Positions 45,675-60,377 of a DNA stretch of 64,000 nucleotides are shown here, in pieces. Both the position numbers and the translations under genes were made by a program. Within the stretch, counting starts at the first letter, position 1; each line of letters starts with the position of its first letter. Origin of the DNA: Streblospio benedicti (lineage: Eukaryota; Annelida; Polychaeta; Spionida; Spionidae). The notes beneath the pieces are model-generated. The model saw only the letters and a list, made by a program, of their open reading frames with translations, was not told where the DNA came from and made no database searches. The DNA lies in the NCBI GenBank assembly GCA_019095985.1, contig CM032663.1:14169330-14233329 (forward strand), read 5' to 3'.

Positions 45675-47505
45675 AAAAGCACATTCTCACATTATATAGT
45701 CACCTTATTTATTATATGATGCTCGTCTATAATTATATAATGCATTTGTGGGTGAAATAATACCTCAGATTAATACCCGTGTATTGACTGTAATCATATT
45801 GAATATTCAATGATAACACATGCACTTCGTGGGTTTAGGTTATAAATGAAACGGAAAGGACAGTCTCGTTTTCAAGAGGACGTTGTGATTACGGTTTCGA
45901 TTTTGATTGCAACTTGTAAGCTCCTAATTTCAATGTGTAAGCTTAAATGTATCAAATCACTCCAATGTATATTATAAATCCGATTCCAATTAATCTGATT
46001 GTTTATAACTCTTACTAATATAAATGAATATTTATGGAATTGGTTTCAAAATGTCACTTGTAATAGGGCTGATATAGTATACCGCTAGGTGACGATGAGT
46101 GTCAATTTAAGAGTGCTATGATGTACAGTATATCACACTCATTTGAAGGTTGATACACACTGTGAACACGACTTGACTGTATTGTATTTCCAGCAAACGA
46201 TGTAGTGTTGTGCAAAAGAATGTGCTGTATATATGTTTACATACTCTTATTTGTGCCAACACATACATGTATGTGCACACATACTGTGGTATGTGGTATA
46301 AAGAAAATGTCGCATGTATAATTAATAGTTGTATTTTTACAAGCCCACATTTTTTTTTTCTGAATGCTACCCTGAGCTCATAGAATAAAATCAGATATAA
46401 TGAAATGTACTGCTAAATGTGAAAGGAGTAGGAAAATAAATAATTTTACATGATCTGTATATTGAATACATGTTTATAAAAATGAAATAGAAGTGATTAC
46501 AAAATCCATATTCATGTTTTGTTCTATTAGTTTAGCCATTTCAAAATGTAAACCTCAATTGAATGTTATTGACATAATCTCAATTATTCGAATGTCTACT
46601 ACACACGCGCGGAATGATATAATCTCTCACATGTCAAAGCCAGGGGAGGGCATTAATCAGAGAAAATCTTATCTATTAAAGTTTTCTATACTCTTATAAC
46701 CGCAATTTGTTTATTTCCATGTTAATTCACTTAATAGACATCGAACATGTGTCATATAGTATTCATATTTCTTACGCAATGGAATGACTGATAACACACC
46801 GGGTGTGTCAAAATTAATTACTGTTTTGTTCAACACGTCTGCTTAAAAAGCCACGTAAGAACTGCCTTTGTATGTTGAATATATTCAATGAATCAATGTT
46901 GTTGGAAATTATAGTTTAAAGTCCTATTTAGATGACACTGATCCAAAGATCATACTGATTGTAAATAAAACAAGTGTGTTCTCGTTATCTGAAATAAATC
47001 TATTTTAAAATAACTATTAAAAGTATGCAAGGCAGTATACTGAGACTTCCAAACTGACTGTGCTGCATGACACAATGTAATCAAAACGAATATAAGAAGC
47101 TACAAGACATTCTAAAAGTTTTCCAAACGTACGTACATTATGTGTAATGAACTTGTAATATAAAACCATTAAAATGATACAAGAGAGGTTTACATGCCAA
47201 ACGAACCTCAAATGAATGTGGTCAAATAAAATGGACCAATTAGCATTGGGGAAAATTTGAGCTTAAATTAGAAATGTCACACAGAAAACTTATCAGGAGT
47301 GTTATGTTTTTATCTGTTTAAATTTACGTTTTCACTTACTAACTCTCCTATCTAGATTATTACTGAACTTCATTTTCTAATTTTGATATAAAGTAGCAAT
47401 TATAAGTGTTGTAAAGACGATAGTAACAAATTGACAAGACATGCAGTAACACTGATTATGCATTGACTAATGATCTTCTATCTTCAAACTAGCCATGTCT
47501 CAACA
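45675..47505. repeat. Duplicated block, copy B
   Basis: Matches 43050-44990 in direct orientation, beginning TTTTAAAAGCACA and CACCTTATTTAT and ending near ATCTTCTATCTT...AGCCATGTC. Copies A and B flank PAH mini-gene 1, so the original unit was probably the mini-gene plus this block, about 2.6 kb. Confidence 0.8.
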
Positions 47506-48299
47506 TTAACCTTATCTCACGCATGATACTACTGACACTGAAATAGATTACACATAACATATAGAGCAACGTGTACATGTAGTTGAGATTTATAACTATC
47601 ACTGCAGTGTACTGTTAAATCACAGATTATATGATAACTTAGAATATTTTATGTTTTGATCAGGATTACATACACAAGAAGTAACAAAAATCTCAAGTTC
47701 TAAACTTCATTTATTTTTATGAAAGAAAATAGAATAACATTTACTTTGTACAAATGTTATAGTAAATATATTAAGAATGCATAAGAATAGAGCTATGAAG
47801 CAATACCCCATGACGCAGCTCTTTAAAAATGTTGGGCTTACAAGATCTATTTGTAACTGACTATTTGTAACTAAATAGAAATGTAAATATGCTCATTTTT
47901 ATGCTCAATTCTTTGTTATCATGCTCACTCGACTTTACATTCACACCAGTCAATGGGCATCCCTGGCACTCAATAATGCCCCACTGGGGAGCATACATTT
48001 GTAAAAAAAGACTTTAAATAAATAAATAAGTAAATAAATAAATAAAATACTTAATAAATAAAGTAACAATACCAATGAAGAAACAATACTGCAAAATGCA
48101 CTAGCCCCAAAGCACCAAGCGTGAATCCTAAACTGACAGTCAAGAATGTTCATCCCCTAATATTCACCATCGGGTAGGAAATAACACATACACGGGAGGA
48201 TATATGATTGTGCCTTTTAAAAACACACCTGTTAAGAGACAACATTCCAATCAACAATGACTGGGATATCATAAATGATCTTTCTTTAATATTCGGGGT
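47506..48299. other. Intergenic DNA with an AAAT-rich microsatellite
   Basis: No gene. An (AAAT)n-like tract is at about 48014-48062. The right end should hold the 3' UTR of the minus-strand gene that stops at 48300. Confidence 0.5.
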
Positions 48300-51706
<3,407 letters not shown>

Positions 51707-53848
51707 ACTATGGCAGTAGTGTGGGCTCTAGGCACTCTGGAAAAAAGAAGACCAAGTACTGTAAAACCTCCACTATAATAAGACCACCTCTAGATTGAGA
51801 CCACCTCTCGATTAGGAGCATTTCTCGCGGTCACAAGCCTTTATAAACAGACCACCACTGACCTCTGGAGCAAGGCCACCTCTTTTTTAAGAGCACTTGA
51901 GGTCGGTCCCCAGGTGGTCTTGATAGAGAGGTTCTACTTGCTATTGAGTTTTGACTGTGTACGGCAGTTTTCTGTACCACGCACTTTCAGCTGTAGTTTA
52001 TGCTATATGTAGGCATGATACGAGTAAAAAGTGGAACACAAATTGTCTGTCTTGAACACGTGAACTAGAAAGAAAAATAATGTTGCCATGAAACGAAACT
52101 ACACAACACTTCCATGAGTCACGTTTTATGGTCTGAAGTCCTAGTTTTGATGATGCTCAACTGATAAAAGGTTGTAAGTTTTGTTATTCCTGTCAATATG
52201 TGCATGGCATGTAATGCCCAGTGTCGGACGCGCCCGAACATTGTCCCACATTGTCTACATGTATATTAGTGTTTACTGTCACATATTATCGTCACAGATT
52301 TCTGTTTAAATTTCCAAACGTAAAGCTACCTTGATGTTCTTTAGTATAGGTGTTACATGTCCGACTTCTAGTGACGTCTGCTTTGTTTTTATTAAAAACT
52401 AAATCATATCATAACGTTCTTATATATACTTGGTGATCCGTGTAGAATATCAGATCTTAATAAGAAGTGAAAAAATATATTGTATCAATAATATAATTAA
52501 CATATATATTGAACCCGCGATAGTTAAAGATAATGGAACAATACGATACATGTCATACAAAATATTTTTTACACACACAAGTAAACTTAAAACAGGTTGA
52601 CCCCTAGTAAAGAGTGTTCGATTTATGTATTATCTTAAGATCATAATAACCCAGGCACCAATTAAGACCCATAATTGCCACTAAATAATGTAAAAATAAT
52701 CATGCAATTTAAAGCACTATTTAAAGTTAAGAAAAGGTGTTTAATTCTTGCCATTAACATGAAGTATGTGGCTATCAAAATCATGGCAAGTCACTTTCTT
52801 AATTAACTATAAACACCACAGCCCATTTACTACACATGTTTTATTAACTTTTCAAGATCCAAGTACTTCTGGTTAACAGTGGAAATTGTGGCATAATTTA
52901 GATTTTTATAATCTAAATTAGATCTTTTATCTGTTGGGATTTTCAAAGAGTCCACTCTTTATTTACATGACACTCCTAATAAGTGCACTGTAAATAAAGA
53001 TTATCTATCTAAATGTTGTCAAAATTGCAGACTTTACCTGCTCGATATTTTGTTAACGCTGTATGAAAATGCTATCAACGTGTCATTATCAATTAGATAT
53101 GGTTTAATTGAAACCTTAATTCTCCACGAATCGATTGTTCAATCCTATTAGAATGTGATTATGAGTATTGATTTGACAGTTAATAAGAGTGATCCTCTTT
53201 TATGTAATAGTTTTCTAACTTTTCTAATGTCTAATTATGGCGTCAGACATTTCCAAGTATTGAATCCGAAACTGTCGTAGTATCCATTGGTAATTGCCCG
53301 GGGTAAGTAATTGCACATTGTCAGAAGGGATTTTAAAGAAAAAATATCTCCCCCATGCATTTCTCGACTACTATACTGAATTTAGAAACGTACCTGATAC
53401 TGCTGGTACTCCGTAAATATAAAACTATATAGTTTGATTGCAAATTTTATCATAAAAAGGGTATGTAAATCATACACAAAAGCGCATCAAAATGTGTGCA
53501 ATGCCCCGATAAGGTTCATTATTTAAGCGTTAATCTTATCAATAGCAGTATCAAATTGTAATGATTGCAAGTTGTAACGGTAGTTGATAACAATAGAAGA
53601 AAGCAATTTCAAGTACAACTCATCATTGACACGTGGGGGTCTTCCTAGTTTCTCAAGTACTACATAATCCCGGTAATCCTGCTTTTATCATTACGATTAT
53701 GTTAGCATGAGGCCAATTAAGACCACTTCACGTGCATAAAAACGGTGTAGAAAATTATGCAGAAATTCCCACCAGCAAAGATCATAATCCCATTTAAAAT
53801 AATGACTATTCCTAGATCGGCCATGGCATTAGAACATTTTGCATCAGC

Positions 53849-53850
<2 letters not shown>
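51707..53850. other. AT-rich region upstream of the 395-residue gene
   Basis: Apart from the MITE at 51757-51945 I see nothing supportable. The left edge should contain the promoter of the minus-strand gene. Confidence 0.45.
51757..51945. mobile_element. MITE (CAGTAGAACC family), nearly full copy
   Basis: TACTGTAAAACCTCCACTAT at the left and GGTCTTGATAGAGAGGTTCTA at the right are inverted. Inside are repeated AAGACCACCTC and GAGACCACCTC blocks and GCGGTCACAAGCC. This is the cleanest uninterrupted copy, about 190 bases. Confidence 0.8.

Positions 53851-53851
<1 letters not shown>

Positions 53852-53889
<38 letters not shown>
53852..53889 (+). repeat. Poly(A) tract
   Basis: A run of about 38 A without an obvious retroposed body upstream. 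It produces a false lysine-rich frame on one strand and a phenylalanine-rich one on the other. Confidence 0.9.
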
Positions 53890-53891
<2 letters not shown>

Positions 53892-55575
53892 AAAATTCTA
53901 ACCATTAAAAAAAAGTCGCAAGTCCGCAATATGGCTAAACAAGCATCTTCTTTTCACTACTTGGAATATAATGAATCAAATATATATTCTATACATTCCT
54001 AGATTTGAAAGGGAACCCGATTGCCCATAAGTTAATTTTTTGGGTGACACGCCCCGAAATCCTACCTTCTGATTGGTTTAGAACAGAAATCAGAGGCCAT
54101 ATACAAACAAAATGCGCTACGCAAAAATTGTTTTCGTCTTGTAAAGAAAGAAACCGTAGAGCATACATTTTGATGCGTGATAGATGCACTTTTTATGCAC
54201 TATCATGAGGTTCGCTCAAACAAGTTGACCATTTCATTTCTCATCACCCCATCTCACACTTCTCCCTTAAAGGGCAATCCTACCCTCCTAAAATACATCT
54301 TAAAGCAAATCTCGCCACAAATTTAAAGATTTTTCACCAATTCTTTACACAGTTAAGTGTTCAAGTGTTCGGTGTACAATACGAATTGTTTGTACTGCAG
54401 CAGATCCTGGGAACAAGACAGTTTGCTCTGACAAAGGGATTAAGATATATGATACTCAATACACATCTCAGTTCTGGTGGTTTAGTATGCGGTAGCCAAG
54501 AAAAGGCATTAGGCGTTGGTAAAGCTAGGGTCCGACAATAGTGGTAAATGTAAATGAAGCGGAATCATTCGTGGAATCATGGCCATTGTAATCTATCGCC
54601 TTTGCAGACGTGTTTTTTACGGTTTGATCATTGTTTTCCCCACATCATTTCTCGTGTGCTACCGCGCTGTAAAACAAATCTGGAATGAACATTCGAGTCT
54701 GTCAGTCTTGTTCTTCAGTAGATTTACTTGTAGGTGACATGTTTGTTTGAGTTTGATTTTGAGATTTAGGGCAAAGTATGGTACGTATGACGCATATAAT
54801 AGCCTAGCAAATAGCATACAAGGTAAACTTCACTAAGTATACAATTTGACAGCTAATGTAGGGCTATGTCAAACAAAAATACCAAAACAAACTGCGTGGC
54901 GCATTTAGCTCTGTTTTGTGACAAATACAGAGTGCAATAAAACTATTGACGAACATCACCCAGTATTTTTCTTCTTGTAAGTCGATCTGTCATAATGACC
55001 TATAAAACTGTAAAGGGGCTACTAGACCAGTTATCATACCCCCATGAACAAAAAACAACCATTATGTTGTCGTATTCATGACACCATCTCAAATACATTT
55101 TTTTCATCCTCTCACCTTCTGATAAAATACCTACTAATACACGTACATCCAGCAACTACGTCAACTCCAGAACTCCTGATGTATATTCTCTAATCCGCCA
55201 TACAGTGTGCATTTAAAGTTGATGATAAATTATCATATCATTCTATTCAAGCGGCAAATGTAGTTTTGATAAGGCGAAAATTAACCGCTGTACAGTCTAC
55301 AAATGCACAGAATATCTGTTTGCTGACGAGATGCTATCATTTAAAAAGTCATCTGGTCGAAAATCTTCAGAATGTGTAACATTATTGTTTCATGATAGTA
55401 AGAAACAATTGCTGATAGTGTGTTTAATTCATTGAACTTATCAGTTAGTACACACGTATGATTGCCAACTATATACATTTGAAAAGCTATACATTATCGA
55501 TAATAAAATAAAGCCTAATCAATTTGACATTCTATCATTCCGTGCAAAAATCACCGCCAATAACCAACGCTGATT

Positions 55576-55780
55576 GGTCAACCAGCGTTCTCAATTATAC
55601 GATTGACTGCACGCGCGGAGATCACTACTACGGCACTAGCCTAAACTCGTCACATTATTAACACAGCCGCTGACGTCGCAAGGCGTGTCCCGTGTAAAGG
55701 AGAGCAAAAGTTTAGACTAGTGCTGTAGTAGTGGTCTCCGCGCGTGTAGTCAATCGTATAATTGAGCACGCTGGTTGACA
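55576..55780. mobile_element. Fold-back element with ~73-bp arms
   Basis: The left arm GGTCAACCAGCGTTCTCAAT...TACGATTGACTGCACGCGCG and the right arm CGCGCGTGTAGTCAATCGTA...CACGCTGGTTGAC are inverted and about 90% identical. Inner arm ends are CACTAGCCTAAACT and AGTTTAGACTAGTG. No coding capacity. Confidence 0.85.
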
Positions 55781-57141
55781 AATTGTCTGGCAATGAGAAC
55801 GTTATAATATGATTTATTTTAAAATAAAAACGAATCAGACACTCGTTTAGTGTGGATTTTAGTCATGATAGAATGGTATTTGAACGAAGTGAGGGTAAAT
55901 CAGACGTCAGCATGCTCAATTTTCCTATTGACACGACAATCGAGTGGTCAATTCTTACAATGTGTAAAGATTTAGAAATGTGAGAATATGCAAAACCTAT
56001 GAACAGTAACAGTCCAATTACGATTTTGCAGGTCACAGCATTCGGGACATTAACCATTTTGGCCAACTATTTGGCACCGTTAGATGCATCAGCCCCGCAG
56101 AAAATGATATAAATAAAAACTTAAAGCAAAACTGAAGACAGGTCATATAATAATATATATGGGTTTTGTCATCTCTGTGAGCTTTCGTGCATGTATCTGG
56201 ATCTGTAACTATTACGGACACGTTTCCATTAGTAATTAGAATGCTTTTAGTTTTAACATCATAAATGCTTAGAGGCGTGGATATTTGTTCCTACTTTCAC
56301 TTCTTGTCATAGTACTAAGCCCCTTTTTTATCTAGTTGTGTATGATTCGCCACCGTAATCATATTAACATTTCCGTGTTCAAATCACGATCTAATGATAA
56401 AAGAGCATTCACAGCAAACACAGTACATTTGTACATGTACATGTAGCCTACAGTTGATGAAAAAAGAATATCTAGCAAACATCACTAATAGCCTAGGGTA
56501 TGACCATGCCTAATTCGTGAAAACACGGTAATGACTTACAATTGAAGTATGAAATTTGAGTGTATGTTTTACATGATATTACTTACAAACGCATCTTATA
56601 GGTTTTATTGGTAATTTACTCTTTACTCTGTTGCATAAATGGCGACGAATGTTGAACTATTTAATAGAATTGGACTGAAAAGTGCTATCTACCAACACTC
56701 AACAAACTAATGTGACGATTGCACCTGTTTGGTTTTAGGTAGTGAATGTGCAATGAAGGGAAAATATTCAAATAGATAATCTTTATCCATACAACGTCCA
56801 TACATTCGACTAGACCAAGTTTGAAATAAAAGGCTTCAACTGCGCAAGATATGTGTGCTGTCTGCGTTTGATATTTAACATGTATACCAGCTCACCAGAG
56901 AAAACTTTTACCATGTACGTCAGCAGTTTTCAAGATCTCTACATGGGTTAAAAGCCTTTAAGTTTGCCAACTCCATTTTATATAGCATGAAAATCTGAGG
57001 AGCGTGCAACCTTTGTAAATCTCTGGACAAGACACGGTGAATCTATTTTTTTAAATGTGTGTTTGCATGTGCGCGCGTATTTTTTTTAAGAAAGTCTTCC
57101 AGCAAAAATACAGGCATATTCTCAACTGTTATGACACCCTA

Positions 57142-57299
57142 CATAGGCAGATCCAGGGTGGTGGTGGTGGTGGGGCGCCCCCCCCCCTTTTCCCCACCAA
57201 AATACTTCATTTTCATAGGGTTTTTCATGAAATCCTTAAGTGCGCCCCCCTTTTCCTTAAGTGCGTCCCCCCTTTTCCAAAAACCTGGATCTGCCTATG
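57142..57299. mobile_element. MITE with CATAGGCAGATCCAGG termini, intact copy
   Basis: CATAGGCAGATCCAGG at the left and CCTGGATCTGCCTATG at the right are perfect inverted 16-mers. Between them are a C-rich run, the AAAATACTTCATTTTCATAG block, and a short tandem CTTAAGTGCGCCCCCC pair. This is the best type copy of the family. Confidence 0.85.
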
Positions 57300-57782
57300 C
57301 CCTAGTACGCTAAGAGACACAAGGATGTGCTCTTTATTTTCGGACCCATGTATGGACTTTATCAATGTAGTGACCCACAACCACACAGGAGTGTCGCTAC
57401 TGTCGCTAACAACAAGAGCAACAAGACTGATTATCATTCTTACAAAAACAGTTTGTTTATCAGTCGATACCTGTCGAAGGTATCTATACTGCCTAGTTAG
57501 GACACAACTTTATGTTTGTTCTCCTTTTTTTGGCCTGTTTTCTTTTCCTTCAAACGAATGATAGTGATTAGCACAGCTAGTCTCTTTCGTAAGAAGAGAT
57601 AGTTGAATATGATGAATGGCAGACTGCAGTCTAGTTTTGACAGTTTACATGTTTCAAACAAAGCAGACCCACGTGTATGAATAGAGGAAGGAATAGCAAG
57701 ATTTTCATTTAAGGAGTCTTATAAGTTTTGATACTATTGTGCAATATGATTGAATAGGAAGTTTGAGCAATATGATAATCGG

Positions 57783-57985
57783 GCTACTGTAGAACAACCA
57801 CTGAAGACCACTTCTATAAAAGAAGCCGCTTCTATTATAATATACACGGTCACAAACCACCATTTGAAGACCACCACGAACCTCGATAAAAAGACCACCT
57901 TTTCATCGATAACAGATAAATGCAGTTCACCATGTGGTCACATTAGAGAAGGTCTGCAATTAATCGTATTAGACAGAAGTAGAAA
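57783..57985. mobile_element. MITE copy (CAGTAGAACC family)
   Basis: CTACTGTAGAACAACCACTG at the left, AAGACCACTTCTATAAAAGA and GGTCACAAACCACC inside, with a decayed right end near TTAGAGAAGGTCTGCAATTA. Confidence 0.65.
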
Positions 57986-58746
57986 GTTCAATCAACGGTT
58001 TCATTGGATCAAGTCTTGATTTATAAACTCTAAATATTTGAACAATTATCAAAGATGATGAAAACATTGGAATGAAGCTAACAATAAATATATACCAAGG
58101 TTCGTCAATATATACAAAGTGGGTGTAATAAAGCATTGGTTATCATAAACATTTTCTTCAGCTAAATGACCTTGTCCACTTTCAATGCATATTTACTCTT
58201 TGCTATGTGATTGTTTATTGTATTATTTGCGTCTGGGGGTATGTGTGACATTCAAACAATTTCAGCACAATCAGTTAAAAAGCAGCTATACCAAGTCCAG
58301 TCACAATGCACATTCAATTTGTCCGGCTTGCACCTTTAAAAAAAAACGTTGCAGATACCCTCACTCGGGTGCAACGATTTAGATGTTTAAGAAATAAGCC
58401 AAAATGTGTTTCTCTATTTCTGTCACTAAACAACACAACAACGTTTTCGAATATGAAGGGACAATTTACTAGTAACAGTTACAATGGCACAGCTGGTTCG
58501 GCTTTGATTATCGAGGCTGTCAGACCCTAACTTTATTCACGAACCCTTCAGCAGACGATATAATCGACCACTTGTGTCACCTGCCCCCAGTAAAAAGGCT
58601 CAATTAGGCCAATGTTATTGAGCGAAGGTGAGATTATTGGAAAGCTCAACTCAGTGTACAACATTAGAGCAAATACCAAGAAAACATTAAGATTCTTTAT
58701 TTTGTTTATCATGGAGATGGAAAGTGGTTAATTTGCATTTTTATTG

Positions 58747-59110
58747 GTGATATCACTTGCAGATCCAAAAGTGGGGTTTGAGGGGTGTGGGGGTATACGG
58801 GGTAACAGTGATGAGCGATGAGTTGGGGACCTACCATGTTTCCTTTAAAAAACACAATTAACATGTCGTTGTCGATGAGTTGGGGACCTACCATGTTTCC
58901 TTTAAAAACACAATTAACATGTCGTTGTTTTCTTTTACATTTCTGCAAGCTTTTGCGCGCATGGGGAAACCCATGAATGCACAGGTCAAAGACAGATTCA
59001 GATTGGACGCAAGGGGCGTGCACTCTTTTTTCCACCCGAAAAGTTTCATTTTCATCGATTTATTGCAGCTCTGCTAGCCCTCGCGCGTACAAAACCCCTA
59101 AAATCATGTG
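58747..59110. mobile_element. Degraded element of the GGCAGATCCAGG type with an internal duplication
   Basis: TTGCAGATCCAAAAGTGGGG at the left, and the family-like AAGTTTCATTTTCATCGATT block at about 59040. A 57-base segment starting GATGAGTTGGGGACCTACCA is tandemly duplicated (58817-58873 and 58874-58929), differing by one A in a homopolymer. Confidence 0.5.
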
Positions 59111-59984
59111 GGTGTGAGAATAGAAAAAATAAAAATAAAAACAAAAACGAAAACTAACACACCTGCGTGTAGTTCTATTTCAAGTTTGAGTCCGTTGGTG
59201 TTCGTTTTAGCGGATGGGGACTCTCCAAAATCTCCTTCAAATTTTAGTCCAACGCCTATTATCCTTGTACTTATGTATTAGAGTACGCGTATTTGTTTTT
59301 TCCCGTTCTGACATAAATAAGCCGTACATACATCGTATTCTGAATGGTTTCCAAACAATATTCACTCTTCTTATAATCACTGAATAAATATGAGGTTATG
59401 TATTGTTTGCAAACTCCCAGATCTCTTTGACAAGTTTCGTCTGATTAGACAACTATACTCAAGTACAAACACGCATAGCCATTGGGATTTATAAATACGT
59501 TTTGCTAATATATCTATATAGCTACACAGATATTGATATATGTAGATTAAACATAATGTACCCGTCGCATGACCTAGAACAGCAAAAACACAGAATGGCT
59601 TTGAAGTCATTCACCAACAATCACATTTATAAAAATATATGTTAAGTATCACTCCAAAATGACCTTGTCCAATATATTATATTAACCCTACATATTTACC
59701 CTTAACTGAACTCTACTTTCAGCCTAGTTTCCAGCAAGTTAACCTTTTGGTCACGTATTTTCATTCTTTGTGTTAACCCTCCCATGTGACCAGCATTCAG
59801 TTCAACTGTTAACTTTCAAAGTTTTCGTTCGGGATTTTGAAAGTTTTCATTGTTGGAGGATTAATTCAGACTTTAGTTAAGTTTCGCGTTGTGCTAGTGC
59901 AGATTACTTTGTGGAGTATTTCTTTGAACAAGGCTGGTGTTTTTCAGGTGTGTGTAATTTTTGCTGTCATTATTGTTACACGTG

Positions 59985-60173
59985 GTTTGGGCGTTTTGTC
60001 GTTGTAACCATGCAGCCAAAAGATTCTAGTAATTGGCCATTCGTTTGTGAGTCGTTTTTCTCAATATGCCATTCAAGCTAATAACAGAACTAATTTGGGT
60101 TTATGTACATCTTCACACAAAGTCCATTTGCGGGGTTTCTCAGCAATGTTAGTAGATCACTTTTTAAAAAATT
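59985..60173 (+). mobile_element. Fragment of a transposon-encoded SGNH-like protein
   Basis: A short frame beginning about 60016 reads KILVIGHSFVSRFSQYAIQ and continues to GLCTSSHKVHLRGFSAML before the damaged sequence next to the gap. The IGHSFV block resembles the nucleophile motif of SGNH-hydrolase-like domains carried by several retroelement families. The element is broken and its family cannot be assigned from this piece. Confidence 0.35.
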
Positions 60174-60255
60174 AAACCATAAAAATTTTTTTTTGGGTTT
60201 AAAGGCCCCCCACACCCCTTTTTGGGTTTAAAAAGGGGGGGCCAAAATTTTACTT

Positions 60256-60355
60256 NNNNNNNNNNNNNNNNNNNNNNNNNNNNNNNNNNNNNNNNNNNNN
60301 NNNNNNNNNNNNNNNNNNNNNNNNNNNNNNNNNNNNNNNNNNNNNNNNNNNNNNN
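60256..60355. other. Assembly gap (100 N) with poor flank
   Basis: Exactly 100 N. The preceding ~80 bases (60176-60255) are odd runs such as TTTTTTTTGGGTTTAAAGG and AAAAAGGGGGGGCC, which look like low-quality read ends. Confidence 1.
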
Positions 60356-60377
60356 ATCTAAGTGTGTTTTAAAAAAC

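Larger units (their letters stand above)
53890..59984. other. Gene-poor region holding several repeats
   Basis: About 6 kb with no supported gene. It contains a fold-back element (55576-55780), two elements with GGCAGATCCAGG-type ends (57142-57299 and 58747-59110) and a CAGTAGAACC MITE (57783-57985). Longer open frames here fall inside these repeats. Confidence 0.5.

Noticed and set aside
53717-54002. Lysine-rich and phenylalanine-rich frames
   Set aside because: They are created by the poly(A) tract at 53852-53889.
57055-57561. 168-codon plus-strand frame
   Set aside because: It crosses an intact MITE (57142-57299) and a C-rich run, with no protein similarity.
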